39,501 bases of DNA from an uncultured Clostridia bacterium (lineage in GTDB: Bacteria; Bacillota; Clostridia; Christensenellales; UBA1242), in NCBI GenBank assembly GCA_947366545.1, contig CANBAL010000010.1:1-39501 (forward strand), written 5' to 3'. Of this stretch, positions 26,972 to 36,959 are shown one piece after another. Within the stretch, counting starts at the first letter, position 1. Each line of letters starts with the position of its first letter. The position numbers were made by a program, and so were the translations under genes. The notes beneath the pieces are model-generated. The model searched no databases. It was given only the letters and a program-made list of their open reading frames with translations, and had not been told where the DNA came from.

Positions 26972-27178
26972 ATGAAAAGAATTTTAGCTGATAGATTAAG
27001 AGAATTAAGAATAGAACAAGGTTTGTCTTATATGGCATTAAGCAAATTGGTGGGTATTTCTCATACCCAACTTTGTCGTATAGAAAATGGTAAGAGTGAT
27101 ATTTCTAGCGATAATTTATTATTGCTGTGTAAATTTTTTCATGTGAGTGCTGATTATTTAATTGGATTAAGCGATTAA
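26972..27178 (+). CDS. XRE-family HTH transcriptional regulator (cassette 2)
   Basis: LADRLRELRIEQGLSYMALSKLVGISHTQLCRIENGKSDISSDNLLLLCKFFHVSADYLIGLSD; ATG 26972 most consistent with the -10 position (26954 and 26966 are alternatives). Confidence 0.9.
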   Translation: MKRILADRLRELRIEQGLSYMALSKLVGISHTQLCRIENGKSDISSDNLLLLCKFFHVSADYLIGLSD

Positions 27179-27205
27179 AAAAGAAGGTTTAACCCTTCTT
27201 TTTTA
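27177..27205. terminator. Bidirectional terminator between the HTH gene and recA
   Basis: AAAAAAGAAGGGTT-like stem: AAAAAAGAAGG-TTTAA-CCCTTCTTTTTT. Confidence 0.8.
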
Positions 27206-28201
27206 TTCTTCAGTTGGAGTTTCGCCCTTCACTTTTGACATGATTTCATTATATAGTTCGGCGTTCTTTTCGAGGAAATCTTTCACATTCTCTTTACCTT
27301 GGCCAATCTTTTCATCATTATAACTAAACCATGAGCCTGACTTTTTGATTATTCCCTTTTCAAGAGCAAGGTCTACAAGGCAACCCACTTGAGAAATACC
27401 TTTACCATACACAATATCAAACTCAGCAGTCTTGAATGGAGGTGCAAGTTTATTCTTAACAACCTTTACTCTTGTGCGATTTCCTACAAAATCAGCGCCA
27501 TCTTTGATTGTATCAACCTTTCTTACATCAAGGCGGATGCTTGCATAAAATTTGAGTGCCTTACCGCCAGTGGTTGTTTCTGGTGAGCCAAACATTACCC
27601 CTACCTTTTCGCGAAGTTGGTTAATAAATATTACGGTGGTGTTGCTTTTATTGATTACACCAGTCAGTTTCCTTAGTGCTTGTGACATCATTCTTGCCTG
27701 CAAGCCTACATGGGAATCACCCATTTCACCATCAATTTCTGCCTTTGGTGTGAGAGCGGCAACAGAGTCCACAACCACAATATCTACTGAGCCTGATTTT
27801 ACAAGCATTTCACAGATATTTAAGGCTTGTTCACCATTATCTGGTTGTGACAACAATAGTTCTGCAGTATCTACGCCAAGTTTTTGTGCATAATCTGGGT
27901 CAAGTGCATGCTCAGCATCAATAAATGCTGCTGTACCACCAAGTTTTTGCGCCTCCGCAATTATATGAAGTGATACCGTGGTTTTACCAGAAGATTCTGG
28001 GCCATAAATTTCAATTACTCTTCCCCTTGGAATGCCACCAATTCCAAGTGCCATATCAAGTGTGAGACAGCCAGTTGGAATGACATCTATCTTTTGATGT
28101 TCCTGCTCACCAAGTCTCATGATAGCACCTTTACCATACTGTTTCTCAATTTGGAGTAGTGCCTCTGCAAGTGCATCTTTCTTATTATCTTTCTTATCCA
28201 T
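27203..28201 (-). CDS. recA: Recombinase RecA
   Basis: [87 protein letters not shown]. Confidence 0.98.
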   Translation of the reverse strand: MDKKDNKKDALAEALLQIEKQYGKGAIMRLGEQEHQKIDVIPTGCLTLDMALGIGGIPRGRVIEIYGPESSGKTTVSLHIIAEAQKLGGTAAFIDAEHALDPDYAQKLGVDTAELLLSQPDNGEQALNICEMLVKSGSVDIVVVDSVAALTPKAEIDGEMGDSHVGLQARMMSQALRKLTGVINKSNTTVIFINQLREKVGVMFGSPETTTGGKALKFYASIRLDVRKVDTIKDGADFVGNRTRVKVVKNKLAPPFKTAEFDIVYGKGISQVGCLVDLALEKGIIKKSGSWFSYNDEKIGQGKENVKDFLEKNAELYNEIMSKVKGETPTEE

Positions 28202-28238
28202 ATTCTTCCTTCCTTTATCTTATTTTACCAAAACTTAT

Positions 28239-29216
28239 CTAAAATGCAAAATCATTTTGCCTTAATTTTCGCGTTAAATGAAAGAGTGCACAAGTGGTTG
28301 CCATCTCTAAGCATTCCTTTCTTTTTGCGTTAAACCTATTCTTATATACAAGAATTGAATTCTTATCGCCAACCGCAATTATACTAGAAAGGCCTTTTTT
28401 ATCAAACTCTCCGTCTAGCACTATCACTATGTCACTTCCGCTGTCTTTTAAGAAATTATAGGCCGCAAGATAGGTTTTTTCAGCGTCTAGCACGCCCTCC
28501 CTTGTGGTTATCTCGCCTTTTTTAAGAACAGAAGAAAAGCCTTCATTATCTTCATTAAGTCTTGACAGCACCTTTCCGCCTGTAACACTATCTTTGACTG
28601 CAAGTTTAAGATTTTTAAGACGCAAAAGTTCAAAAACAATTTGGCTTAAACCAAGGTCGTTTTCACTATAAATATTATCTCGAAACAGACTTGCAAGTTT
28701 CACTTGTTTATCATCTATAAGGCTTTCGCTCCCTTCATAAGACAGGTACACATCAGTGAGAAGGTTATCACCATAGGTGCGATATGAGATACCCTCTACA
28801 CCTTCAAGTTGTTTGCTTACGCTTTGTGGATTTGTGCCAAAAAGGTGGAATTTACAATATTTACGGGTTGCATCTTTCTCTTCCTCAAGTATTTGCGACA
28901 AGAGTTCCTGCCACCCAAGGTCTACTGGAAGAAAGATGATTTTTCGGTCATTATTTGTGAATTTTACCGCAAGTTCGCTATAGAGTTTCTTATTTGAGCC
29001 TAACTTATTTATATTTTCTATTATCACATTATCAAGTTCACTATTTTCAGTGAAAATTATAAGATTATCCTCTCCTTCAAGGTCTAAACTGGAAGAAATA
29101 GACAAATTAGTTAGTGTGATACCGTTTTTTGCAAGAAGGTTCAAAAAGGCTGTTAAATCAAATTTAACATGACCGTCTAGCACTTTTTTTGATAAAATTA
29201 TCACTTTATAATTCAT
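28239..29216 (-). CDS. Divergent CinA-like protein
   Basis: Located between pgsA and recA as cinA is; C-terminal LLRLKNLKLAVKDSVTGGKVLSRL resembles the CinA C-domain xxAESCTGGxxxxxL; N-terminal half weakly conserved. Confidence 0.7.
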   Translation of the reverse strand: MNYKVIILSKKVLDGHVKFDLTAFLNLLAKNGITLTNLSISSSLDLEGEDNLIIFTENSELDNVIIENINKLGSNKKLYSELAVKFTNNDRKIIFLPVDLGWQELLSQILEEEKDATRKYCKFHLFGTNPQSVSKQLEGVEGISYRTYGDNLLTDVYLSYEGSESLIDDKQVKLASLFRDNIYSENDLGLSQIVFELLRLKNLKLAVKDSVTGGKVLSRLNEDNEGFSSVLKKGEITTREGVLDAEKTYLAAYNFLKDSGSDIVIVLDGEFDKKGLSSIIAVGDKNSILVYKNRFNAKRKECLEMATTCALFHLTRKLRQNDFAF

Positions 29217-29233
29217 TTTTCACCCTTTGTTTT

Positions 29234-29860
29234 TTATTTTTCGCTTTTGAATACCTTTCTATTGCGTACGATGTAACTTACACCTGATGTTATTGTTAGA
29301 ATGGTAGAAATTACTAGTAGCACAAGAAGTGTTATGCCAACTATGGTGTTAAATAGTTTTAGTCCCTCGGAAATTACCTCTTGTTTTAAGTAGATATCTT
29401 GTACAAAGAAAGCATACAGCATATACAGCGAAATTGTCACATCTTGGAAAATAGTTTTGATTTTTCCGCCTTTATCTGCGGCAAGCACCACCCCTTTTGA
29501 AGCGGCTATTTGACGAAGTGCCGAAATAATAAATTCCCTTGCGAGCATTATCACAACGCAGACAATTCCAACCCATTGTGGTTTTACAATTACGCTTGCT
29601 GCCGTCACTGGATATGCCACAACAAGCAGCATTCCCGTCATAATCAGCACCTTATCGGCTATTGCATCAAAAAATTTGCCCAAATCGGTGACTTGATTTG
29701 TCTTTCTTGCCACCATACCGTCAATGAAATCTGTGGCACAGGCAAGTATGAAAATTATTGCACTGACAAGTTTCCCGTATGGCATATTTACTAGGTAAAA
29801 TACAAGCACAAGTGGGATTAATAGTATTCTTGCTAAAGTTATTTTATTGGGTGTGTTCAT
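29234..29860 (-). CDS. pgsA: CDP-diacylglycerol--glycerol-3-phosphate 3-phosphatidyltransferase
   Basis: MNTPNKITLARILLIPLVLVFYL, ACATDFIDGMVARKTNQVTDLGKFFDAIADKVLIM (CDP-alcohol phosphatidyltransferase signature). Confidence 0.95.
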   Translation of the reverse strand: MNTPNKITLARILLIPLVLVFYLVNMPYGKLVSAIIFILACATDFIDGMVARKTNQVTDLGKFFDAIADKVLIMTGMLLVVAYPVTAASVIVKPQWVGIVCVVIMLAREFIISALRQIAASKGVVLAADKGGKIKTIFQDVTISLYMLYAFFVQDIYLKQEVISEGLKLFNTIVGITLLVLLVISTILTITSGVSYIVRNRKVFKSEK

Positions 29861-31161
29861 AACATCTCTCCTTTATAATCTCTTCCGTCAAAGTCATATA
29901 TTTTCACTCTGACTTCATCCCCTAGTCGTACCGGACTTTTCTCAACAAATCTTACACCAAAATCTACATTTGGCGACTGGAACTCAGTGTGAGAAAGAAA
30001 TTCGCCCGTCTTTTCATCGTAACTGTCAACAAGTACATCAAATTCCTGCCCTAGCATCTCTTTTGCCTTTTTAGTGTATATCTCATTCTGAATCCCAGTG
30101 ATTTTTTTGTATCTATAATTTTTTACATACTTTGGCACCTGCCCCTTTTTATAAAAGGCTATCGTGTTTGCCTCTCGGCTATATGGGAAAAAGCCTGCAT
30201 AATCAAGTTCGGCGTTCTTTAAAAAGGCGGCTAATTTATTAAATTTAGCCATGCTTTCATTAGGATAGCCTACAATGAAGGTGGAACGGATTTTTATTTC
30301 AGGATATTCTTCCTTTATAAGTTTTACGAGTGCCCGTGTTTCCTCTTCGCTCACCCGTCTACGCATATCTTTGAGTAATTCATCATCAATATGTTGGAGC
30401 GGTATATCAAGATATTTACACATTTTGTCATTTTTCATTATGTAATCTAGAAGGGTTTTATCCACCTTTTCTGGGTACAAATAATGCATCCTTATATGTT
30501 TGATTTCCTTGATTTTACTTAGTTTTTCACAAAGTTCAATCAAAGAGTTTTTGCCATACAAATCTTCTCCATATCGTGAGGTGTCTTGTGCCACTAAAAT
30601 AAGTTCCTTCACGCCCATATCAGCAAGCATTTTTGCCTCGCTGACAAGGTCGTCCATTGGCGTGGAAAGAAAGCGTCCGCGTATTCTTGGTATTGCACAG
30701 AAAGAGCATACATTATTGCAGCCGTCTGCTATCTTCAAATAAGCATAGGAACTAGGACTTGTGAGCAGCCTTTTATAGCTAGGCTTTTGTTTTGATTTTT
30801 CCATGCCATAAAGTTCTTCAATAATTCCGACTATATCATCATTTTCCCTTAGGCGCATAAATCTATCGACATTTGGGAAATTTTCCTTAAGTTCATTTGG
30901 ATGACGCTCTGGGAAACATCCACTTACGATGAGTTTCTCTATTACGCCCCGTTTCTTAAGTTCCTCCATTTCAATTATATTGCCTACGGCCTCCTCCTCA
31001 GCAGGAAGAATAAAACTGCAGGTGTTTACAATCACGATATCTGCCTCTTCTGGCTCAGACACAACCTCAATGCCATAATCACGGATTTTGCCGAGCATTT
31101 TTTCTAGGTCGACTTTATTTTTATCACAACCTAGCGATATCGCTGATAATTTTCTTGTCAT
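29857..31161 (-). CDS. rimO: Ribosomal protein S12 methylthiotransferase RimO
   Basis: LSAISLGCDKNKVDLEKMLG, IADGCNNVCSFCAIPRIRG, TFIVGYPNE; TRAM domain present; start 31161 or 31179 (overlaps ftsK). Confidence 0.95.
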   Translation of the reverse strand: MTRKLSAISLGCDKNKVDLEKMLGKIRDYGIEVVSEPEEADIVIVNTCSFILPAEEEAVGNIIEMEELKKRGVIEKLIVSGCFPERHPNELKENFPNVDRFMRLRENDDIVGIIEELYGMEKSKQKPSYKRLLTSPSSYAYLKIADGCNNVCSFCAIPRIRGRFLSTPMDDLVSEAKMLADMGVKELILVAQDTSRYGEDLYGKNSLIELCEKLSKIKEIKHIRMHYLYPEKVDKTLLDYIMKNDKMCKYLDIPLQHIDDELLKDMRRRVSEEETRALVKLIKEEYPEIKIRSTFIVGYPNESMAKFNKLAAFLKNAELDYAGFFPYSREANTIAFYKKGQVPKYVKNYRYKKITGIQNEIYTKKAKEMLGQEFDVLVDSYDEKTGEFLSHTEFQSPNVDFGVRFVEKSPVRLGDEVRVKIYDFDGRDYKGEML

Positions 31162-31171
31162 AAGTTCTTTT

Positions 31172-33871
31172 TTAGTCATAGTTATCCCCAAATATTTCAT
31201 AATATTCTTCTATTGTTGTATACACGCTACGCTGCTTTGAACCCTCCGCTGAGGAAATATAACCACGCTCCTCCATTTGATCAATTATGCGTGCAGCACG
31301 AGGATAGCCGATTGACAATTTCCTTTGCACCATAGTGGTTGAAGCAACCCCGACATCAATACATATCTTGAGGGCTTGTGGAAGAAGTGGGTCCATTCCG
31401 CCATCGCCTTGACCGTCACCGCCAGAATTTTTATTCATTCCGTTTATGGCGTTTTGAGCCTCTTCATCAACTATCTCTTCATTATTTTCAATTATATAAT
31501 TCACAATATCTTTAGTTTCTGGTGTATCAATAAAGCAGCCTTGAATACGCGATGGAGCAGAGTCAGTTGGTTTATAAAGCATATCACCATAACCAAGAAG
31601 TTTCTCAGCACCAGTAGCACCCATGATAACCTCACTATCTACCCTACCAGCAACCTTGAAAGCAATACGGGCTGGGAAATTGGCCTTGATTGTACCAGTA
31701 ACAACATCGGTGGATGGCCTTTGGGTGGCAAGAATAAGGTGTATACCCGCGGCACGCGCCTTCTGTGCAAGACGACGTATCTTATCTTCAATTTCATTTT
31801 TGGCAACAAGCATGAAATCAGCAAACTCGTCAAAGATGATTACGAGATATGGCATTTTCTTCTTTTTGCCGCTTGTCACATCATCAATACGGTTGTATTC
31901 ATCAATATTTCTTACCCTAGCCTCACTGATGAGATTGAACCTTCGTTCCATTTCATCAACCGCCCATTGAAGAGCATTCACTGTCTTGACTGGGTCAGTA
32001 ATGACCTTAGGAATTACCATATGTGGAAGGCCCTCATACATTGAAAGTTCCACCTGTTTAGGGTCAATCATGATAAACTTGACATCCTCTGGTGACGCCT
32101 TATAGAGTATACTTACAATAATTGAGTTTAAGCAGACACTTTTACCAGAACCAGTGGTACCTGCAACAAGAAGGTGTGGCATTTTTTGAAGGTTACATAC
32201 CCTTACTGCACCTGTGATATCTTTACCAAGCGTAAATGCAAGTGGAGAAGGAGACATTGTGAACTCCTTGGATTGAAGAACATCCTTTATGCTTACCTTT
32301 GCAACCTTATCATTTGGCACCTCAATTCCGACAATACTACGGCCTGGAATTGGTGCCTCAATTCTTATCTCCCCTTTTGCAGAAAGTGCATAGGCAATAT
32401 CGGCATCGAGTGAAAGAATTTTCTTAACGCTTATGCCCTCTGGCATAGCAATTTCATAGCGGGTTACGGTTGGGCCGATTACCACGCTTTGCACCTTGGC
32501 TGGAACACCAAATTTTTCAAGGGCATTTTCAAGGGCTACGCGTTTGAGTGGCACCTCATCGTTAAGCATACCGAGGTCATCAGATTGTGTTTTTATTAAA
32601 TCGATTGAAGGTTTATTATATTTGTATGGCTTATTCTTAGGCTCATCATCATCGAGTGGGACAAAGCGTCTTGACCTTGCCTCTTCGACCCGTCCTAATC
32701 TTTCCCTTGTGTTCTCTTCGCGATTAAAACCACGATCACGGGTGAGATTATCGCGTGAAATATCACGAGAGAAATTATCTCTATTTAAATTCTCATTTGG
32801 CTCCTCGGGAGTGATTTCCATTTGAGAAAACTCTTGCATTGCCACCGATTTTATGATATCGTCAGCCTCACTTACAAGCTCTTCAGGCTCTACATCTGGA
32901 AGATTTCCGCGTTTTTGTGGCTCATTATACGCACCATACTCCTCTTCAAACACATACTGAGATGGTTTGATTTGTTCGGTTTTGAGGTCATCAAAGGTGG
33001 CTTGCACCTCTTGTTTATTGACATTTTGCACCCTTTGAGGACGATTTCTTGACATAAATGTGTCAATATCTACCTTTGGTGGCGTGAGAAGGTACTCTTT
33101 AAGTGTCATATTGGAAGGGATTTTTTCATCACTTTCCTCTTGCATCTTTATTTCGCGTTTTGGTGAAGCCCCAGCAACAAGACCGAGTTTTTGTTTTGCT
33201 ATTTGCTCCCTAGAAAGCTCTTCTTGAATGCGACCATTAAGGACAACATTGATATCTTCTTTTGGTTTTTTGACCACTTGCTCTTTGCTCTGTTTTTCCC
33301 GTCTTTCTTTGATTTGAATTTTGACCGGAGAGGTCTCTTTGCTTGTTTTTCTTACACTTAAAAGTTGTTCAATGAAAAAGGCTACGCTGACTACAAGTGC
33401 CACCGACAAGATTATATAGGTTGCTGGAAGGCGAAGCCATACCACCATTGGAGTGGTGAGAAGACCGAGAAATATACCCCCTGTTGAAACCTGTTTTGTA
33501 TAGGAAAGCGCCAAATACTCGCCAAAAGACATCATTGTTTTATCTGGCTTGACACAGTCACCAACGATTGCGACTTGTATTATTGCAAGCAAAAATACCA
33601 CTGAAAGAGAAAGAAAGACTGCATAGCGTTTACTCATCACATAGTGCTTATTATTAAGTAGTGCAATGCCGATAAGCATCATGAGTATAGACATCGGATA
33701 AATGAAAAGCCCAAATGTCCCCCTAAGAAAATATTGGAATGCTGGCCAAAGGCCTGTGACTGAAAACAAGAAAAACACCGATGCCACAGCAAGCAGAACA
33801 AAGCCCACTATCTTTCTGACATTTTTTCTAGTTTTTTTCTCATTCTTCTTTGAAACTTGAAATATAGCCAT
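31172..33871 (-). CDS. ftsK: DNA translocase FtsK/SpoIIIE
   Basis: 4 TM N-terminus, charged linker, LLVAGTTGSGKSVCLNSIIVSILYK, LPYLVIIFDEFADFM, ATQRPSTDVVTGTIKANFPARIAFKV, C-terminal winged helix. Confidence 0.96.
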   Translation of the reverse strand: MAIFQVSKKNEKKTRKNVRKIVGFVLLAVASVFFLFSVTGLWPAFQYFLRGTFGLFIYPMSILMMLIGIALLNNKHYVMSKRYAVFLSLSVVFLLAIIQVAIVGDCVKPDKTMMSFGEYLALSYTKQVSTGGIFLGLLTTPMVVWLRLPATYIILSVALVVSVAFFIEQLLSVRKTSKETSPVKIQIKERREKQSKEQVVKKPKEDINVVLNGRIQEELSREQIAKQKLGLVAGASPKREIKMQEESDEKIPSNMTLKEYLLTPPKVDIDTFMSRNRPQRVQNVNKQEVQATFDDLKTEQIKPSQYVFEEEYGAYNEPQKRGNLPDVEPEELVSEADDIIKSVAMQEFSQMEITPEEPNENLNRDNFSRDISRDNLTRDRGFNREENTRERLGRVEEARSRRFVPLDDDEPKNKPYKYNKPSIDLIKTQSDDLGMLNDEVPLKRVALENALEKFGVPAKVQSVVIGPTVTRYEIAMPEGISVKKILSLDADIAYALSAKGEIRIEAPIPGRSIVGIEVPNDKVAKVSIKDVLQSKEFTMSPSPLAFTLGKDITGAVRVCNLQKMPHLLVAGTTGSGKSVCLNSIIVSILYKASPEDVKFIMIDPKQVELSMYEGLPHMVIPKVITDPVKTVNALQWAVDEMERRFNLISEARVRNIDEYNRIDDVTSGKKKKMPYLVIIFDEFADFMLVAKNEIEDKIRRLAQKARAAGIHLILATQRPSTDVVTGTIKANFPARIAFKVAGRVDSEVIMGATGAEKLLGYGDMLYKPTDSAPSRIQGCFIDTPETKDIVNYIIENNEEIVDEEAQNAINGMNKNSGGDGQGDGGMDPLLPQALKICIDVGVASTTMVQRKLSIGYPRAARIIDQMEERGYISSAEGSKQRSVYTTIEEYYEIFGDNYD

Positions 33872-33910
33872 TTTTGTCCCCTAATTTCTTATTAAGTATA
33901 ACATAAATAA

Positions 33911-33942
33911 AAAATATCTCAAACAAAGTTGAGATATTTTTT
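33911..33942. terminator. Terminator hairpin between deacetylase and ftsK genes
   Basis: AAATATCTCAA-ACAAAG-TTGAGATATTTTTT. Confidence 0.75.
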
Positions 33943-33957
33943 GACGAATATTGCCCT

Positions 33958-34689
33958 TTAAGCGCCTTGCCCACCTATATTTGTGGATACTGGCACAAGA
34001 TTAAAGCCATTTTGCTGGAAATAGTCAATTATTCTTGGTAAAGCCTCGGCTGTTTCCTTGGTTGGATGCATTAAAATGAGGTCTCCACCCTTAGCATTTT
34101 TTATGGCACGCTTATATATCAGATTTACATCATGGTCACGCCAGTCGATTGTATCACGCGTCCACATTATCGTCTTATAGCCAAGACTTTCCGCCGCGGC
34201 CACTGTCACCTTATTGTATGCACCACTTGGTGGGGCAAAAAGTGTCATTTCATCCCCCGTAAGACCTTTAACTATCTTATGAGTAGAGGAAATTTCATTT
34301 AAGTTATCTTGTTCGCTTAGTGCATTATGGTCTTTATGATGATAGCCATGATTTGCAAGTTCATGCCCCTCTTCCTTTATCTTTTTGAGCATATCTTCCT
34401 GCATTACCGCCCATGTGCCACCTATAAAGAATGTTGTTTTGACATTCTTTTCCTTTAAAGTGGCAAGCATATCATCCATATATTCCGTGCCCCAGTAAAC
34501 ATTTATCATAAGAGAAATGTTTTTTGAGGTGGTATCACCATTATAATATACCCCACTCACCGTACTGACCGGCACATTTAAACTGCTGCCTACAATGGAT
34601 GCAATGGCAACAAGCGCAATAATACCCGCTATTGCAAAGTTTACAAAGACTTTTCTAAACTTAAAAACTTTAAAATGTATCTTTTTCAT
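33958..34689 (-). CDS. YlxY-like polysaccharide deacetylase family protein
   Basis: KTTFFIGGTWAVMQEDMLKKIKEEGHELANHGYHHKD (NodB HxxxH motif), FAPPSGAYN; downstream of pnp as ylxY in B. subtilis; first NodB motif is LMINVYWG rather than TFDDG. Confidence 0.85.
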   Translation of the reverse strand: MKKIHFKVFKFRKVFVNFAIAGIIALVAIASIVGSSLNVPVSTVSGVYYNGDTTSKNISLMINVYWGTEYMDDMLATLKEKNVKTTFFIGGTWAVMQEDMLKKIKEEGHELANHGYHHKDHNALSEQDNLNEISSTHKIVKGLTGDEMTLFAPPSGAYNKVTVAAAESLGYKTIMWTRDTIDWRDHDVNLIYKRAIKNAKGGDLILMHPTKETAEALPRIIDYFQQNGFNLVPVSTNIGGQGA

Positions 34690-34733
34690 GATTTTAATCT
34701 ATGCGGGGCTTAGATATTTAATGACAACAGCAA

Positions 34734-34762
34734 TAAAAAAAGTGGCGTTAGTCACTTTTTTA
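34734..34762. terminator. Terminator after pnp
   Basis: AAAAAAAGTG-GCGTTAGT-CACTTTTTT. Confidence 0.75.
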
Positions 34763-36853
34763 TTCCTCTGTCTTTGGGAGTTTGCGTTTGAGGTCGATAC
34801 GGCCTTTTTCGTCTATTTTGATTACCTCAACTTCAACTTGGTCGCCAATTTTTACTACATCTTCAACCTTCTCTACGCGTTTGTTTGAAAGTTTTGAAAT
34901 GTGTATCATTCCCTCTCTTCCACCGCCGATATCTACGAAAGCACCAAACTGCATAATTCTTACAACTGTGCCGTCATATACATCGCCTACCTCTGGCACT
35001 TCAACAATGCCGAGGATTATCTTCTTAGCCTTCTCTGCCATTTCAGAATCCTCTGATGCAATGAATACTTTGCCGTCATCCTCAATATCAATCTTCACGC
35101 CAGTTTCTTCAATAATTTTATTGATTGTCTTTCCGCCAGAGCCGATAACATCCTTAATAAAGTCTGGATTGATTGTGAAAGTGATAATTTTTGGAGCATA
35201 TTTTGAAAGTTCCTTTCTTGGCGAAGGGATTGTGTCAAGGAGTTTTTGCATGATGAACATTCTGCCTTCACGCGCTTGGTTAAGAGCGGTGGTGAGAATT
35301 TTCTTATCAATACCCTTAATCTTAATATCCATTTGAATTGCGGTAACACCCTTTTCAGTACCTGTTACCTTAAAGTCCATATCGCCAAGGAAATCTTCAA
35401 GACCTTGAATATCACTGAGTACTGCTACTTTGCCGCTTTCCTCATCCTTAATAAGTCCCATTGCAATACCTGCGACTGGGCGTTTGATTGGAACACCGCC
35501 GTCCATAAGTGCAAGAGTGGAGCCACACACAGATGCCATTGAAGATGAGCCGTTTGATGAAAGCACTTCACTTACAAGACGAAGAGCGTATGGGAATTCC
35601 TCCTCAGAAGGAATTACAGGTTCAAGTGCGCGTTCTGCGAGAGCGCCATGACCGATTTCGCGTCTGCCTGGACTTTTTAAGTTTCTAGCCTCGCCTGTTG
35701 CATAAGGTGGCATATTATAATGATGAACATAACGATTCACCTCTTCATCATCAAGGCCTTCAAGTTTTTGCATATCGCTTACTGTACCAAGAGTGAGTGA
35801 GGTAAGCACCTGTGTTTGTCCGCGAGTGAAGATACCTGTGCCGTGTACGCGTGGAAGCACCCCAGTTTCACACCAGATAGGTCTTATCTCTGTTAGAGTT
35901 CTGCCGTCTGGGCGAACACCCTTATTGATTATCTTAGCCCTTACCTTCTCTTTGGTCATCTTATAAAGAACATCGCCTATTTGTCTTTCCATATCTGGGA
36001 AGATTTCTGCAAAGTGTTCTTTCGTTTCTTTATCTACTTCGTCTTGTCGATTAGAACGTTCTGTTCTATCAAAAGTGTCAAGAGCGTAGTCGAGTTTCTT
36101 ATCAGCAAACTCTCTTACCGCTTTATTGATATCGTCTGGAATTACATAGTACTCAATGTTAGGGTTTACTGGCTTTCCGATTTCAGCCTTAACCTTTTTG
36201 AAGAATTTTACTATCTTTTTGATTTCTTCATGAGCAAAGAGAATGCCGTCTCTTAAAGTTTCTTCTGGCACTTCATTTGCACCACCCTCAATCATAAGCA
36301 CGGCTTCGTCAGTACCGCTGACTACCATATGCATTTGACTTTGCTCGCGTTGTGCAGCGTCTGGGTTAAGCACGAATTTGCCGTCAATAAGCCCTACCAC
36401 TACTGAGCCTGTTGGGCCTTGGAATGGTATATCAGAAATTGCAAGCGCAAAACTTGAACCAAGCATTGCAAGTGGCTCTGGCTCAATATCTGGGTCAACT
36501 GAAAGTGCTGTTGCAACTACGCAGACATCATTGAAAAAGCCTTTTGGGAAAAGTGGACGAAGTGGGCGGTCGATAAGACGGCTTGTAAGAATTGCCTTAT
36601 CGCTTGGTCTGCCCTCACGCTTTTTAAACCCTCCTGGGATTTTTCCTACCGAATACATCTTTTCTTCAAAGTCTACTGCAAGTGGGAAAAAGTCAATGCC
36701 TGGGCGTGGCTGTGATGACATTGTTACATTCACCATAACAACACTTTCCCCACATCTTACAAGACATGTGCCGTTTGCTTGTTCACAAAGTTTGCCTGTT
36801 TCAAAGGTAACCTTTCTTCCTCCGATTTCTATTTCATAAATTTTTGCGTCCAT
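34760..36853 (-). CDS. pnp: Polyribonucleotide nucleotidyltransferase
   Basis: [78 protein letters not shown] (KH), S1 domain. Confidence 0.98.
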   Translation of the reverse strand: MDAKIYEIEIGGRKVTFETGKLCEQANGTCLVRCGESVVMVNVTMSSQPRPGIDFFPLAVDFEEKMYSVGKIPGGFKKREGRPSDKAILTSRLIDRPLRPLFPKGFFNDVCVVATALSVDPDIEPEPLAMLGSSFALAISDIPFQGPTGSVVVGLIDGKFVLNPDAAQREQSQMHMVVSGTDEAVLMIEGGANEVPEETLRDGILFAHEEIKKIVKFFKKVKAEIGKPVNPNIEYYVIPDDINKAVREFADKKLDYALDTFDRTERSNRQDEVDKETKEHFAEIFPDMERQIGDVLYKMTKEKVRAKIINKGVRPDGRTLTEIRPIWCETGVLPRVHGTGIFTRGQTQVLTSLTLGTVSDMQKLEGLDDEEVNRYVHHYNMPPYATGEARNLKSPGRREIGHGALAERALEPVIPSEEEFPYALRLVSEVLSSNGSSSMASVCGSTLALMDGGVPIKRPVAGIAMGLIKDEESGKVAVLSDIQGLEDFLGDMDFKVTGTEKGVTAIQMDIKIKGIDKKILTTALNQAREGRMFIMQKLLDTIPSPRKELSKYAPKIITFTINPDFIKDVIGSGGKTINKIIEETGVKIDIEDDGKVFIASEDSEMAEKAKKIILGIVEVPEVGDVYDGTVVRIMQFGAFVDIGGGREGMIHISKLSNKRVEKVEDVVKIGDQVEVEVIKIDEKGRIDLKRKLPKTEE

Positions 36854-36913
36854 TAAAATATTCTCCTTAAATAATAATTAACATAATTTTATCACTTTTT
36901 TCTTTCGTTACAA

Positions 36914-36945
36914 AATAAAAAGAGGATAAAAAAGCATTTATCCCC
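36914..36945 (-). terminator. rpsO terminator
   Basis: minus strand GGGGATAA-ATGCTTTT-TTATCCTCTTTTT. Confidence 0.7.
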
Positions 36946-36959
36946 CTTTCTTTATTAAG

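Noticed and set aside
31376-32044. 222-aa + strand ORF
   Set aside because: Antisense to the conserved FtsK motor domain; no SD and shadow-ORF composition.
34782-35336. 184-aa + strand ORF
   Set aside because: Antisense to pnp; Ser/Ile/Pro-rich shadow frame.
36378-36839. 153-aa + strand ORF
   Set aside because: Antisense to the pnp N-terminal region.
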